21,316 bases of DNA from Chloroflexota bacterium (GTDB lineage Bacteria; Chloroflexota; Anaerolineae; B4-G1), in NCBI GenBank assembly GCA_024232355.1, contig JAAEPW010000946.1:1-21316 (forward strand). The letters run 5' to 3'. Positions 8,301 through 14,034 of the stretch are shown in pieces. Each line of letters begins with the position of its first letter. The stretch's first letter is position 1. The notes beneath the pieces were generated by a model. It searched no databases, had not been told where the DNA came from, and saw nothing but the letters and a program-made list of their open reading frames with translations. The translations under genes and the position numbers were made by a program.

Positions 8301-11300
8301 AGAATGGCGGCAGGGAGGCGATCCGCTCTTTACCTTTACCGAAGGAGATTGGGAGATGGCCCTGCCCATCATGGAATCCGGCTGCGGCGTCTTGATCGCG
8401 CCGGTGGTGGCGGGCCGCAACGGTGTCTCGATCGGCGACACCTTTGAGGTGACCGGGGCGGACGGACCGGTCGAGTGTACGGTCGCGGGTATCGGATCTC
8501 CCCTGGTAGGGGCGTCCGTCATTGGCAGTGCAGCGGCCGAGTCCTTTGGCACGACGGAACCGATCGTGGCGGTGGTATGGCCCAAGCCAGGAGTTGAACG
8601 GGACGCGCTTGCCGCCGACGTCAACGCTATGCTGGATCGCTACCCGGGCTTTGTGTTCAACGATCTGGAGGATATGACCGAGCTACAGACCCGCGTGATG
8701 GGCGCACTGCCCCAAATGTTCAACGCGCTATTGCTGCTAGCGATCGTGGCAGCGGCGTTGGGCGTGGTCAATACCACCATGATGAGCGTGGCCGAGCGGA
8801 GGCGCGAGTTAGGCTTGCTCCGCGCCGTCGGGGCGACGCGGCAGCAGGTGAACCGCGTCGTGACCGGCGAGGCGACGTTGATGGGTTTAATCGGTGGAGC
8901 CGTGGGATTGGTCGCTGGGGCGGGCATCGTCGTCATCGTGTGTGTGGTCTATGGCGGCAACGGCTGGGGCATCCCCAACCTGGACCTGTGGGCGGCAGCG
9001 GGCCGCTCGATACAACCAGCGTTGTTCAACGGTTTGGTGGGGCTGATCGCCGCACCCTTTATCTGCGCCGGTGCGGCGTGGCTGCCGGTGCGCTCGCTCC
9101 TACGCGGCTCGGCTATCGAGACATTGGAGGCCGAACGGCAAGAGACCGTCTCCCCACGCCGGGCGGCTGCGGCGATTTGGCGCTGGGGCAGCATCCGGGC
9201 GCGCTTTGTGGTGGGCACGGCGGTTTTGATGACGACCGTGTTGGCTGGGCTGATCGGCGTGGTGGTCACCCACGCCCGCACCCGCATTACGGAGCAGACC
9301 CACGACGCGCTGCGCACGATGGTCGCCTGGAACGCGGGCATGATGGAACTGAGCCTGCCGGAGAACGCCGAGACACTGGATTTTGACATGCTGGCGACGG
9401 GCGAGACGTTCGATTTCGATTCCGACGCCCTGCTGCAATTCGAGTCGTTGGTGGATGACATGACGGCCAACGGCTTGGTCGATTTCGTCATCGCCGACCG
9501 GGACGACGTGATCCTCATCGGCCTGGACACGCGCGACATCGGCACCCTCGCGCCCGAATTGGAGACGACCGGCGAGCCCGACATCTACTCGGAGCGCGAG
9601 GGCGGCGAGTGGCTGATGCACGCCACCGCCCCGATCCGCAACGTTGGCGGCTCAATGGTCGGCTCGGTGCGCATGACGGCGGACGCCCGCAAAATTCAGG
9701 ATTTCCTGACCAAGCTCCGAAACATGTTAGGGGGCATCGGCCTGGTCATCGTCCTTATCGGCGTGGGCGTCAGTTGGTGGTTGGCTTCACCACTGGCCCA
9801 GGCCACGCGAGAATTGGCGGCCCGCGCTGCCGGGGTCGGACGCGGGGAATATACGCTGTTCGACCCGCCCAAACAGCACGCCATCATCCAAAAGATTCCG
9901 CTGCGCACCAAGCTGACGCTGGCGATGGTCGTGATCCTGGTCGTGATGGTCGGCCTGCTCGAACTGGTCGCCATCCCCGTCGAGCGCGGCCACATCGAGG
10001 ACACGTTCAAGGATGCGATGATCGCCGGTATCGAGTGGATCGGCCAGGCCGCTTCGGAGAGTTTCGGCCTCGACATAGCCGAACTTACACCCGGCCAGTT
10101 CACGTCGTTCGAGGACGTGCTCGACATGACTCAAACCCTCGACCTGGCCCGATTGCAAGAGATGACCGACCAGATGCGGAGCGACGACGCGGCGTTCGTC
10201 GCGCTGGTGGACGAGGATGGCGATATTGTCATCTCGGATCAGTTGAGCCTCATCGGCGAAGATGTCTCTGTACCCTCTGTTGCCCAGATCGAAGAGACGA
10301 TCTGGCGTGACGAGGAAATATGGGTTGCTTCGACGCCGCTGCGGCGCGGGCAGGACGGCGAGTTGATCGGCGCGCTGCGGATGGGCATACGGCGCGACCG
10401 GGTCGACGCGTTCCTCGAAGAGAGCCGCAACCTTTTCCGGCTGACTGGGCTGATCGCGGTGCTGGCGGGCGTGCTGCTAGCCCAAGCCATCGGCGGGGCA
10501 GTGACCGCTCCTGTGAGCCAGTTGGCGACGGATACGCGCCGGGTAGCGGCAGGCGATCTCGACGTGCAATTCCGCGTGGATACCGCCGACCGCAGCGGTC
10601 GGATGGACGAGTTAGCATTGCTCGCCCAAGCCTATAACCAGATGGTGGTCGGGCTGCGCGAGCGCGAGTGGCTGCGCGACATGTTTGGGCGTTTCGTCAG
10701 CCACGAGGTGGCCGAGGCGCTCCGCACCGGACAAGTGCGGCTGGAGGGCGAGAACCGCGTGGTCAGCATCCTGTTCTGCGACATCCGCAGCTTTACGACC
10801 CGCTCGGAACAGAGCACGCCGGAGGAGATGGTGGCGCTGCTGAACGAGTACTTGCCGGTGGTGGTGAACGCCGCGCAAACCCACGAGGGTACGGTCAACA
10901 AATTCGGCGGCGACAGCACGCTGGTGATCTATGGCGCGCCCCGTAGGTTGCAAGAAAGCGCATACCAGGCAGTGTTGACGGCGCTAGAGATGCGGGCCAG
11001 CATGGAACGGTTGAACGAACGATTGGCCGCGCGGGGCGAGGACCCGATCCGCATCGGCGTGGGCATCAACACCGGGATGGTGTTGGCGGGCGCGGTGGGA
11101 CCGGAGGAGCGGCAAGAGTACACCGTCATCGGTGACACGGTCAACCTGGCCTCACGCATCGAGTCGTTGAACAAGGAATATCCCGAGCACGATCCGACCG
11201 GCACGGTCGGCATTCTCCTCAGCGGGCAGACCTACGACGCGCTGGGCAGCCGTCGCAGAGAGTTCGAGTTTGCGGACCTGGGCGATGTGCAGATTCGGGG

Positions 11301-11346
11301 CAAAGTGGAGTTGGTGCGGGTTTGGGCGGTGGTGGGCAAGATATAA
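2320..11346 (+). CDS. Giant fusion: three double-FtsX permease units, two sensor-HAMP modules, class III adenylate/guanylate cyclase
   Basis: One uninterrupted 3008-aa frame begins at an ATG with AGGAGG at 2308-2313, 6 bases upstream. Unit A (about 1-885) is a full MacB/LolC-type double permease of about 10 helices: TM1 17-39, outer domain 40-245, helices 245-442, TM7 470-497, second outer domain about 498-725, then three helices. Units B (about 889-1587) and C (about 1588-2280) repeat it but lack the first outer domain. The FtsX signature (R-R-R-E/Q-I/L-G-x-L-R-x-x-G) occurs six times, near residues 277, 754, 984, 1463, 1684 and 2160. Two TM-sensor-TM-HAMP modules follow: TM 2296-2316 and 2469-2489, then TM 2532-2551 and 2708-2724. 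The cyclase domain (about 2805-3005) has metal Asp2821 and Asp2865, Lys2861, Thr2935, Asn2942 and Arg2946, so it should be active and class IIIb-like. I predict an inner-membrane protein with the cyclase in the cytoplasm. No ABC ATPase gene is in the window. Export substrate and signal are unknown. A lipoprotein gene follows after 36 bp. Confidence 0.9.
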   Translation: MHSLNSLVWRNLTAHKLRSILTLLAISLGVAMVLAASIVGQAANQSASTLSEQGPRVDLEVFSRDGVPFDDVVLDILRASPDVDQISPVLRVEVEGVDPEIVELVLLGVDPEVYQELHEPELVGGTFLAELNTIVLPMAVAIDNGLSVGDTIALQLGERRETLTVSGRLRLEQDFTALDEANVAYVPLAVAQVLRSSPGQIGRVEVVLHPGADPDQVKMDLTAQVDDELVVARAGGTGNNSFAAMTVQIGLALVGIIMLFAAAFVIMNAFAMSVTARTREIGSLRALGMTRRQVMTTVLAEAGLLGLAGASLGVPLGIGLAWGVTWARGILDDVALTVPWWGVAVSVTMGLVVTLIGALQPARRASRVSPLTALRAAAERAIPGWYERRGGRVGGILLFILLPGLTVASFTLEPDFITGFAFLGVGIVGLLLGTVLLMPTLVPLVARLARPILVRRLGTVGWLAADNSARNKLRTALTAGALTIGLTAIIGTSTIITVSLKGGLDAYFGLFHEDGMILPDISALMASGEVTIENSMSIAGIKLDPALVEAIEVLDVGTLLYYRFGPVPAELSPIAGAPGIFVEPEIFLPLGNFDFFQGDAESALEMMQRGRALLLMPIVADKLGVDVGDVIPVETPRQGVVEFTVAGVGGTGTNFTVFSAADGETYFDISEPSWMGIALPDDGRLDVDDMLAQVEATIEPFEDVVVFDMRDSGVGGLVEVVDRLQTMLNALLLLAVVVAGLGVVNTMVINVAERRREIALLRAVGATQRQVRQVVVTEAVTLGLMAALLATALSLAMLGLFVVVYLPNGATSVGMRADWETARISLPPALRTLGITAALSMIFGPLVAGLAAYYPARQAAAMDVVEATRSERLALKTAGTRRPESRRRRKMARSLAWTLAWRSLTQHRLRTMLSALAVALGVAMIVAADVTSSGVSSALQANDNLFAEYFTEVAGVLLSAVGFVILAAAGFLIFNAFAMAVTQRRRQIGALRSLGMTRRQVMRQLQVEALITGGLGTLLGLAAGPLFGYGMLAAVRQFVEIGRGSVSIGSVVLAIVMGLGITVLSVMIPARRATRISPLVALRERASKSTSLQVSKFAKFQVFVGLAIVVTLAMYLIVAPPGEWTGNNPPWEWLMTMLLTLPWLAALMLLLPAFIGVVEHLTFYISRFTSSTVRLMADNLGRDRRRVTLTALTFAVGLTVIVSMNGMLAFMNGVLLVEAAQGPLEQVSWFIYPFDRRSGLAQIQSFGGGAFAISPTVQEDVEQLAAGRAMVSESYMATVSEISSPMPGFPSPILDMDSLTRPGAFTFTEGNWETARPIMKSGCGLLLPSGVAARNGVGISDTFAVTGKDGPVACTVAGIGYGGTAPMSIISVAARDAFVDGPPASLTVWPLEGTDVLAFEAELRTLADRHGDDAWVATPNDEVQAVVETSDQLETMMYSMLVLAIVAAALGMVNTTVMSVAERRRELGLLRAVGATRRQTMVVVAGEAALIGLVGGIVGLVAGAGLTVIFCLAYGGIPFGLVDLDLWRGAWQSVQPALVNGLIGIVIAPVVSAMVAWTSSRSLLRGSAIETMEPGRRLETIRHEPVRRAAVRSLNFLALRNMEQGRTRTILSALAVALGAAMTVAADITSGAILNALSESADAQTFLTGLLDQLDMMLVLVGVGITFAAGFLVFNSFAMSITQRRRQIGALRSLGMVRRQVMRLVMIEALITGGAGTLVGVIVGPLLGRGTIAMMKVFSEGIFVFGETALSTSNLLLAAVMGLGVALLSALIPAWQATRISPLVALREGAAPGIASSPVGRVVAGLLIILSMIVCLIIAPPGEWVTSPMDTILTILFAVLWLGCLAVILPALIGSVGRWMRAPLTHTWGATGRLMADNLGRGRGRVMLTILTLAVALAMIVSTTGFIRFMFFELMMPKIERAAQMGTWMLAPFDYTSGMSAYTDVASLALPPEAIKDVRQVVGERGHVMPVYFVIVPEISFLGTTYFSFVADPQEWRQGGDPLFTFTEGDWEMALPIMESGCGVLIAPVVAGRNGVSIGDTFEVTGADGPVECTVAGIGSPLVGASVIGSAAAESFGTTEPIVAVVWPKPGVERDALAADVNAMLDRYPGFVFNDLEDMTELQTRVMGALPQMFNALLLLAIVAAALGVVNTTMMSVAERRRELGLLRAVGATRQQVNRVVTGEATLMGLIGGAVGLVAGAGIVVIVCVVYGGNGWGIPNLDLWAAAGRSIQPALFNGLVGLIAAPFICAGAAWLPVRSLLRGSAIETLEAERQETVSPRRAAAAIWRWGSIRARFVVGTAVLMTTVLAGLIGVVVTHARTRITEQTHDALRTMVAWNAGMMELSLPENAETLDFDMLATGETFDFDSDALLQFESLVDDMTANGLVDFVIADRDDVILIGLDTRDIGTLAPELETTGEPDIYSEREGGEWLMHATAPIRNVGGSMVGSVRMTADARKIQDFLTKLRNMLGGIGLVIVLIGVGVSWWLASPLAQATRELAARAAGVGRGEYTLFDPPKQHAIIQKIPLRTKLTLAMVVILVVMVGLLELVAIPVERGHIEDTFKDAMIAGIEWIGQAASESFGLDIAELTPGQFTSFEDVLDMTQTLDLARLQEMTDQMRSDDAAFVALVDEDGDIVISDQLSLIGEDVSVPSVAQIEETIWRDEEIWVASTPLRRGQDGELIGALRMGIRRDRVDAFLEESRNLFRLTGLIAVLAGVLLAQAIGGAVTAPVSQLATDTRRVAAGDLDVQFRVDTADRSGRMDELALLAQAYNQMVVGLREREWLRDMFGRFVSHEVAEALRTGQVRLEGENRVVSILFCDIRSFTTRSEQSTPEEMVALLNEYLPVVVNAAQTHEGTVNKFGGDSTLVIYGAPRRLQESAYQAVLTALEMRASMERLNERLAARGEDPIRIGVGINTGMVLAGAVGPEERQEYTVIGDTVNLASRIESLNKEYPEHDPTGTVGILLSGQTYDALGSRRREFEFADLGDVQIRGKVELVRVWAVVGKI
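5581..5623. repeat. AT-rich CAAGTTT-type short tandem tract inside coding sequence
   Basis: Four to five imperfect copies of an about 10-bp CAAGTTTAC/CAAGTTTGC word fill this stretch of an otherwise GC-rich gene. It encodes SKSTSLQVSKFAKFQV in unit B, at the junction between the first permease half and the linker helices. Unit C has unrelated residues at that point. The word resembles noncoding tandem tracts more than coding DNA. Confidence 0.55.
5801..5826. repeat. TTTCACG-type short tandem tract inside coding sequence
   Basis: Three imperfect copies of a TTTCACG word (CACGTTTTACATTTCACG onward) are read in frame as LTFYISRFTSS just before LMADNLGR of unit B. Unit C carries different residues of similar length here. 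Like the tract at 5581-5623 it looks like noncoding repeat DNA absorbed into a permissive linker. Confidence 0.45.
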
Positions 11347-11382
11347 AAGGTGCCGGGGATGTACGCTAGCAGGGGGTGAAAG

Positions 11383-12321
11383 ATGATAAACTTGAGAAGG
11401 TGTGCCATCAGTATCGTAGCAGTAGCTACTATATCAATAAACCTTGTGGGATGCTCTGATCTTTCCTCATCGCCTGTGGTTGAAACGTTATTGCCCCCCA
11501 CTCCTGCGTCATCGCCTGTGGTCGAAACGTTGTTATCCACAACTCCTACATCGTCACCAACGCTATCACCATCTCCTACTCGTACACTCGCGCCTATCCT
11601 GGCAACCCCAACTCGGACACCTCATCCCACACGGACTCTTACTCCAACTCCTGTTCCCACACGCACAGCCGACGAAGAGCGCGCGTTGATAGTAGAGATG
11701 TTGGAAACGAATGGGGGTTGTGAGCTTCCCTGTTGGTGGGGTGTGACGCCTGGTCAAAGCGATTGGCAAGCTGTAAAGGATTATTTTCAGACAAACCGCC
11801 TTTGGACTCTGGATATGCCGCACCCCGACCGTCTTTTTGACTATAGAGTCGGCCTCAATTTCTATGAAGGAGACGAGGTAGTCCAATCCATACAGGTAAC
11901 AGGTCAAGTTTTCAGTGGCTCCGAGTCAGAGCGTTTCGCCCAAGATTGGCACTACTTCTCCTGGAGCGAAGTAATGATGAAATACGGAGAACCCTCGCAA
12001 GTTTGGATTTTCTTTGTGCCTCGTGTTGAATCAGGTGCGCCTGTTTATTACAATCTTGCTCTGGTGTATGACCAGTTGGGATTTCAGATCAATTACCAAG
12101 GGCCTGCCGTCTATAGCGAAACGATGAGACGAGCTTGTCCTCGTTTTGATGAGGTCTCATTCATTGTCTTGACCCTTGATGAGCCTCGGACAGAGGAAAG
12201 TGACCGAGGGAAGTTCTTCCATCAGTTGGAAGATGCAGTCGGGATGAGTGTAACCACTTTTTATGAGACATTCAAACATATGGACAGTAACATTTGCCTC
12301 GAGTCGTCGACCGATATGTAG
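11383..12321 (+). CDS. Lipoprotein of unknown function with CELPCWWGVTPG motif
   Basis: This 312-aa protein has a lipoprotein signal peptide with lipobox LVGC and the modified cysteine at residue 24. A Ser/Thr/Pro-rich linker follows to about residue 95, holding two near-identical copies of SSPVVETLL that are also visible as a DNA direct repeat. The folded part begins with NGGCELPCWWGVTPGQ, a pattern I associate with hypothetical proteins of Chloroflexota. Its two cysteines could form a disulfide. The linker would hold the domain away from the membrane. A purine-rich site, AGGGGGTG, lies just upstream of the ATG, and the gene is only 36 bp after the permease-cyclase stop, so co-transcription is likely. 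A role as partner or client of that protein is conceivable but not shown. No enzyme function is recognised. Confidence 0.85.
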   Translation: MINLRRCAISIVAVATISINLVGCSDLSSSPVVETLLPPTPASSPVVETLLSTTPTSSPTLSPSPTRTLAPILATPTRTPHPTRTLTPTPVPTRTADEERALIVEMLETNGGCELPCWWGVTPGQSDWQAVKDYFQTNRLWTLDMPHPDRLFDYRVGLNFYEGDEVVQSIQVTGQVFSGSESERFAQDWHYFSWSEVMMKYGEPSQVWIFFVPRVESGAPVYYNLALVYDQLGFQINYQGPAVYSETMRRACPRFDEVSFIVLTLDEPRTEESDRGKFFHQLEDAVGMSVTTFYETFKHMDSNICLESSTDM

Positions 12322-12853
12322 CCTTGAACAAGGCTTGTAAATAATTTGCAAGTCACGTTTGTAGCATATGATGCATCGGGGAATAAGCGGCTCTCTTTCT
12401 AGCTCCCGTGAGTCAGACACGTAATTTGTCTACCAGGGCCAGCAGTTGCCCGTTGGAGAGCGGCAGTGGCTGAACTGAACAGCGCAAAGCGGAACCGGAG
12501 CGGGTGTGGGCAAAGCATAACGATAGAGCAGATCGCCGGGCGATAAAGTCGCCCGGCTACGGAGCTACGCCCCGTCAACGGGGCTGACGGCGGTTCAAGC
12601 CCGATTGGTCGGGCGTTGTTCCATAGTGCGGCGATAAAGTCGCCGCACGGCTTTGGAAAACCCGCGTTTTGTCTAACGCGACCAAATTGATTTGAATAAA
12701 CCGATATTATCACTTTATCGCCGTGTGGCCTTGGTTCTCGGCTACAATTCGTGTTTTCTCCCCCGACTGAATGAACTTTTTTTCTCCTACCTGCATGTAA
12801 CATAGTAGAAGCGGCCACTGGAGCGCCGCTCAAAACTACAGAGGAGGAGAAAA
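12322..12853. other. Intergenic region rich in hairpins
   Basis: About 530 bp separate the lipoprotein gene and the first DUF4349 gene. A short hairpin (GCCTTG-AA-CAAGGC, 12321-12334) touches the upstream stop codon and may help end transcription. The middle holds a run of four hairpins (12536-12648). A frame of 144 codons on the - strand (12399-12833) runs straight through these hairpins and has no recognisable content, so I leave it out. No convincing promoter for the next gene was seen. Confidence 0.6.
12536..12648. repeat. Array of four consecutive perfect hairpins
   Basis: The stems are CCGGGCGA/TCGCCCGG at 12536-12556 with loop TAAAG, GCCCCGT/ACGGGGC at 12569-12584, GCCCGA/TCGGGC at 12599-12614, and GTGCGGCGA/TCGCCGCAC at 12626-12648, again with loop TAAAG. 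All stems are perfect. A fifth, unpaired copy of the core in the other orientation (CACTTTATCGCCGTG) starts near 12710. The repeated GCGATAAAGTCGC core marks a repeat family also seen at 2254-2267. Confidence 0.7.
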
Positions 12854-13897
12854 ATGAAATCGCTCGTCTATCTCACATTAATGACATTGGTCGTGACTAT
12901 TATCCTGTTGACCGGATGCGGAGCCCCATCAACGGTGGTTCAGACTGTAGAGTCAGCTATGCCGGCAGAGATGCCCGACGTCGAGATCGGGGGCAGCGAG
13001 GTCCAAGTCCAAGTGGCTGCGACCTCCGTGGTGCCTGTTTCGGAATCCTCAGCGGGGACTCCAATTCCGCTCCCGACCACCACACCCGGCAACGAAAGTC
13101 ACACCAGTGGGCACAGTCTAACCACGCTGCCCGATCGTCCCAATCGCCTCATCGTCAAGAACGCCGAGCTCGAATTATTGGTCGCCGAGACCGACGTCGC
13201 TATTGACCTCACCACGCAAATCGCCGCCGACAGCGCCGGGTACATTATCAGTTCCCGCGTCTGGTACGACGAGTGGTTGGAGGAGAGCTACAAGTACGCA
13301 AGCATCACGATCGGTATTCCGGTGGACCAGTTCGAACGGGCTATGCGCCGGTTGCGGGGTTTGGCCCTGCGTGTGATCGACGAGGCCGCGTCTGGTCAGG
13401 ACGTCACCGACGAATACGTGGATTTGGATTCGCGGCTGGGCAACCTGGAGGCCACCAGAGACCGCATCCGCGAGTTCCTGGCCCAAGCTGAGAGCGTCGA
13501 AGAATCGTTGCGGATCAACGACGAGCTAAAAGTCGTCGAGGAAGAGATCGAGCAGGTCGAAGGGCGCATGAACTATTTATTTGATCGCGCCGCCTACTCG
13601 ACCATCACGATCCAGATCAATCCCGAACTGCCGCCGGTCGTACCTACTCCAACCCCCACACCCACTCCAACCCCGACGCCCACACCCACCCCAACCCCGA
13701 CACCTATACCTACCCCAATCCCACCCTGGAGCCCAATGGAGACCGTCGACCGGGCCGGGCACACGCTGGGTTCTATCTTGCGCGTGCTCACCGAGATCGC
13801 GATCTGGTTCACCATCGTCATCGCGCCATTGGTGGGGCCGCCGTTGTTGTGTGCTTGGGGTATCTATCGGTGGATCAAGCGTCGGAGCAAGAAATGA
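12854..13897 (+). CDS. DUF4349 lipoprotein (paralog 1)
   Basis: This 347-aa protein has a lipoprotein signal with lipobox LLTGC and the modified cysteine at residue 22. A low-complexity region follows, and the conserved DUF4349 domain starts near RPNRLIVKNAELELLV at about residue 95. The domain contains the typical YIISS, RRLRGLALRV, SGQDVTDEYVDLDSRL and ATRDRIREFL stretches, then a helical EEEIEQVEGRMNYL region likely to be coiled coil. A run of Pro-Thr repeats and one C-terminal helix (IWFTIVIAPLVGPPLLCAWGIY) with a basic tail end the protein. It therefore seems fixed to the membrane at both ends, with the domain outside. A strong GAGGAGGAG lies just before the ATG. The function of DUF4349 is unknown. 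The next gene is a close paralog. Confidence 0.92.
   Translation: MKSLVYLTLMTLVVTIILLTGCGAPSTVVQTVESAMPAEMPDVEIGGSEVQVQVAATSVVPVSESSAGTPIPLPTTTPGNESHTSGHSLTTLPDRPNRLIVKNAELELLVAETDVAIDLTTQIAADSAGYIISSRVWYDEWLEESYKYASITIGIPVDQFERAMRRLRGLALRVIDEAASGQDVTDEYVDLDSRLGNLEATRDRIREFLAQAESVEESLRINDELKVVEEEIEQVEGRMNYLFDRAAYSTITIQINPELPPVVPTPTPTPTPTPTPTPTPTPTPIPTPIPPWSPMETVDRAGHTLGSILRVLTEIAIWFTIVIAPLVGPPLLCAWGIYRWIKRRSKK
13643..13722 (+). repeat. Pro-Thr coding tandem repeat
   Basis: Repeated CCNACN hexamers encode about 13 Pro-Thr or Pro-Ile pairs between the DUF4349 domain and its C-terminal helix. The paralog at 14035-15000 has about five such pairs in the same place, so the tract length varies between copies, probably by replication slippage. 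Confidence 0.75.
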
Positions 13898-13904
13898 GTC
13901 GTGT

Positions 13905-14008
13905 GTAGGGGCGACGCATTCCTATCGAGATTCTTTGTTCCCAAGGCTTTTGCGAGCGAACAAGTTTCCTCCGGTTCGAGATAGTCGCAAGGAATGCGTC
14001 GCCCCTAC
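13905..14008. repeat. 104-bp inverted-repeat element, copy 1
   Basis: Arms GTAGGGGCGACGCATTCCT (13905-13923) and its exact complement (13990-14008) enclose about 66 bp of unrelated inner sequence. It begins 8 bp after the stop of the first DUF4349 gene and ends 27 bp before the start of the second. A second copy with the same arms follows the second gene. It codes for nothing and could act as a transcript-stabilising hairpin or be a MITE-like dispersed repeat. Confidence 0.8.
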
Positions 14009-14034
14009 TTCACAATCACACAAGGGAGAAGAAA

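Larger units (their letters stand above)
4987..9150 (+). repeat. Two tandem coding repeats of about 2.1 kb inside the giant gene
   Basis: Units B and C of the fusion protein align end to end. The first FtsX signature recurs exactly 700 residues apart (984 and 1684) and the second 697 residues apart (1463 and 2160). Shared landmarks are LSALAVALG near TM1, QRRRQIGALRSLGM, IVAPPGEW or IIAPPGEW, LMADNLGR, FTEG-W, SGCG, TVAGIG, VMSVAERRRELGLLRAVGATR and SLLRGSAIET. They are clearly diverged, so this is an old duplication and not an assembly echo. Confidence 0.8.

Noticed and set aside
12536..12648. CRISPR-like array
   Set aside because: The hairpins differ in stem sequence and spacing, there is no constant direct repeat with unique spacers, and no cas gene is nearby.
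12399..12833. 144-codon open frame on the - strand
   Set aside because: It runs through four perfect hairpins and a repeat core, has no protein-like motif and no ribosome binding site.
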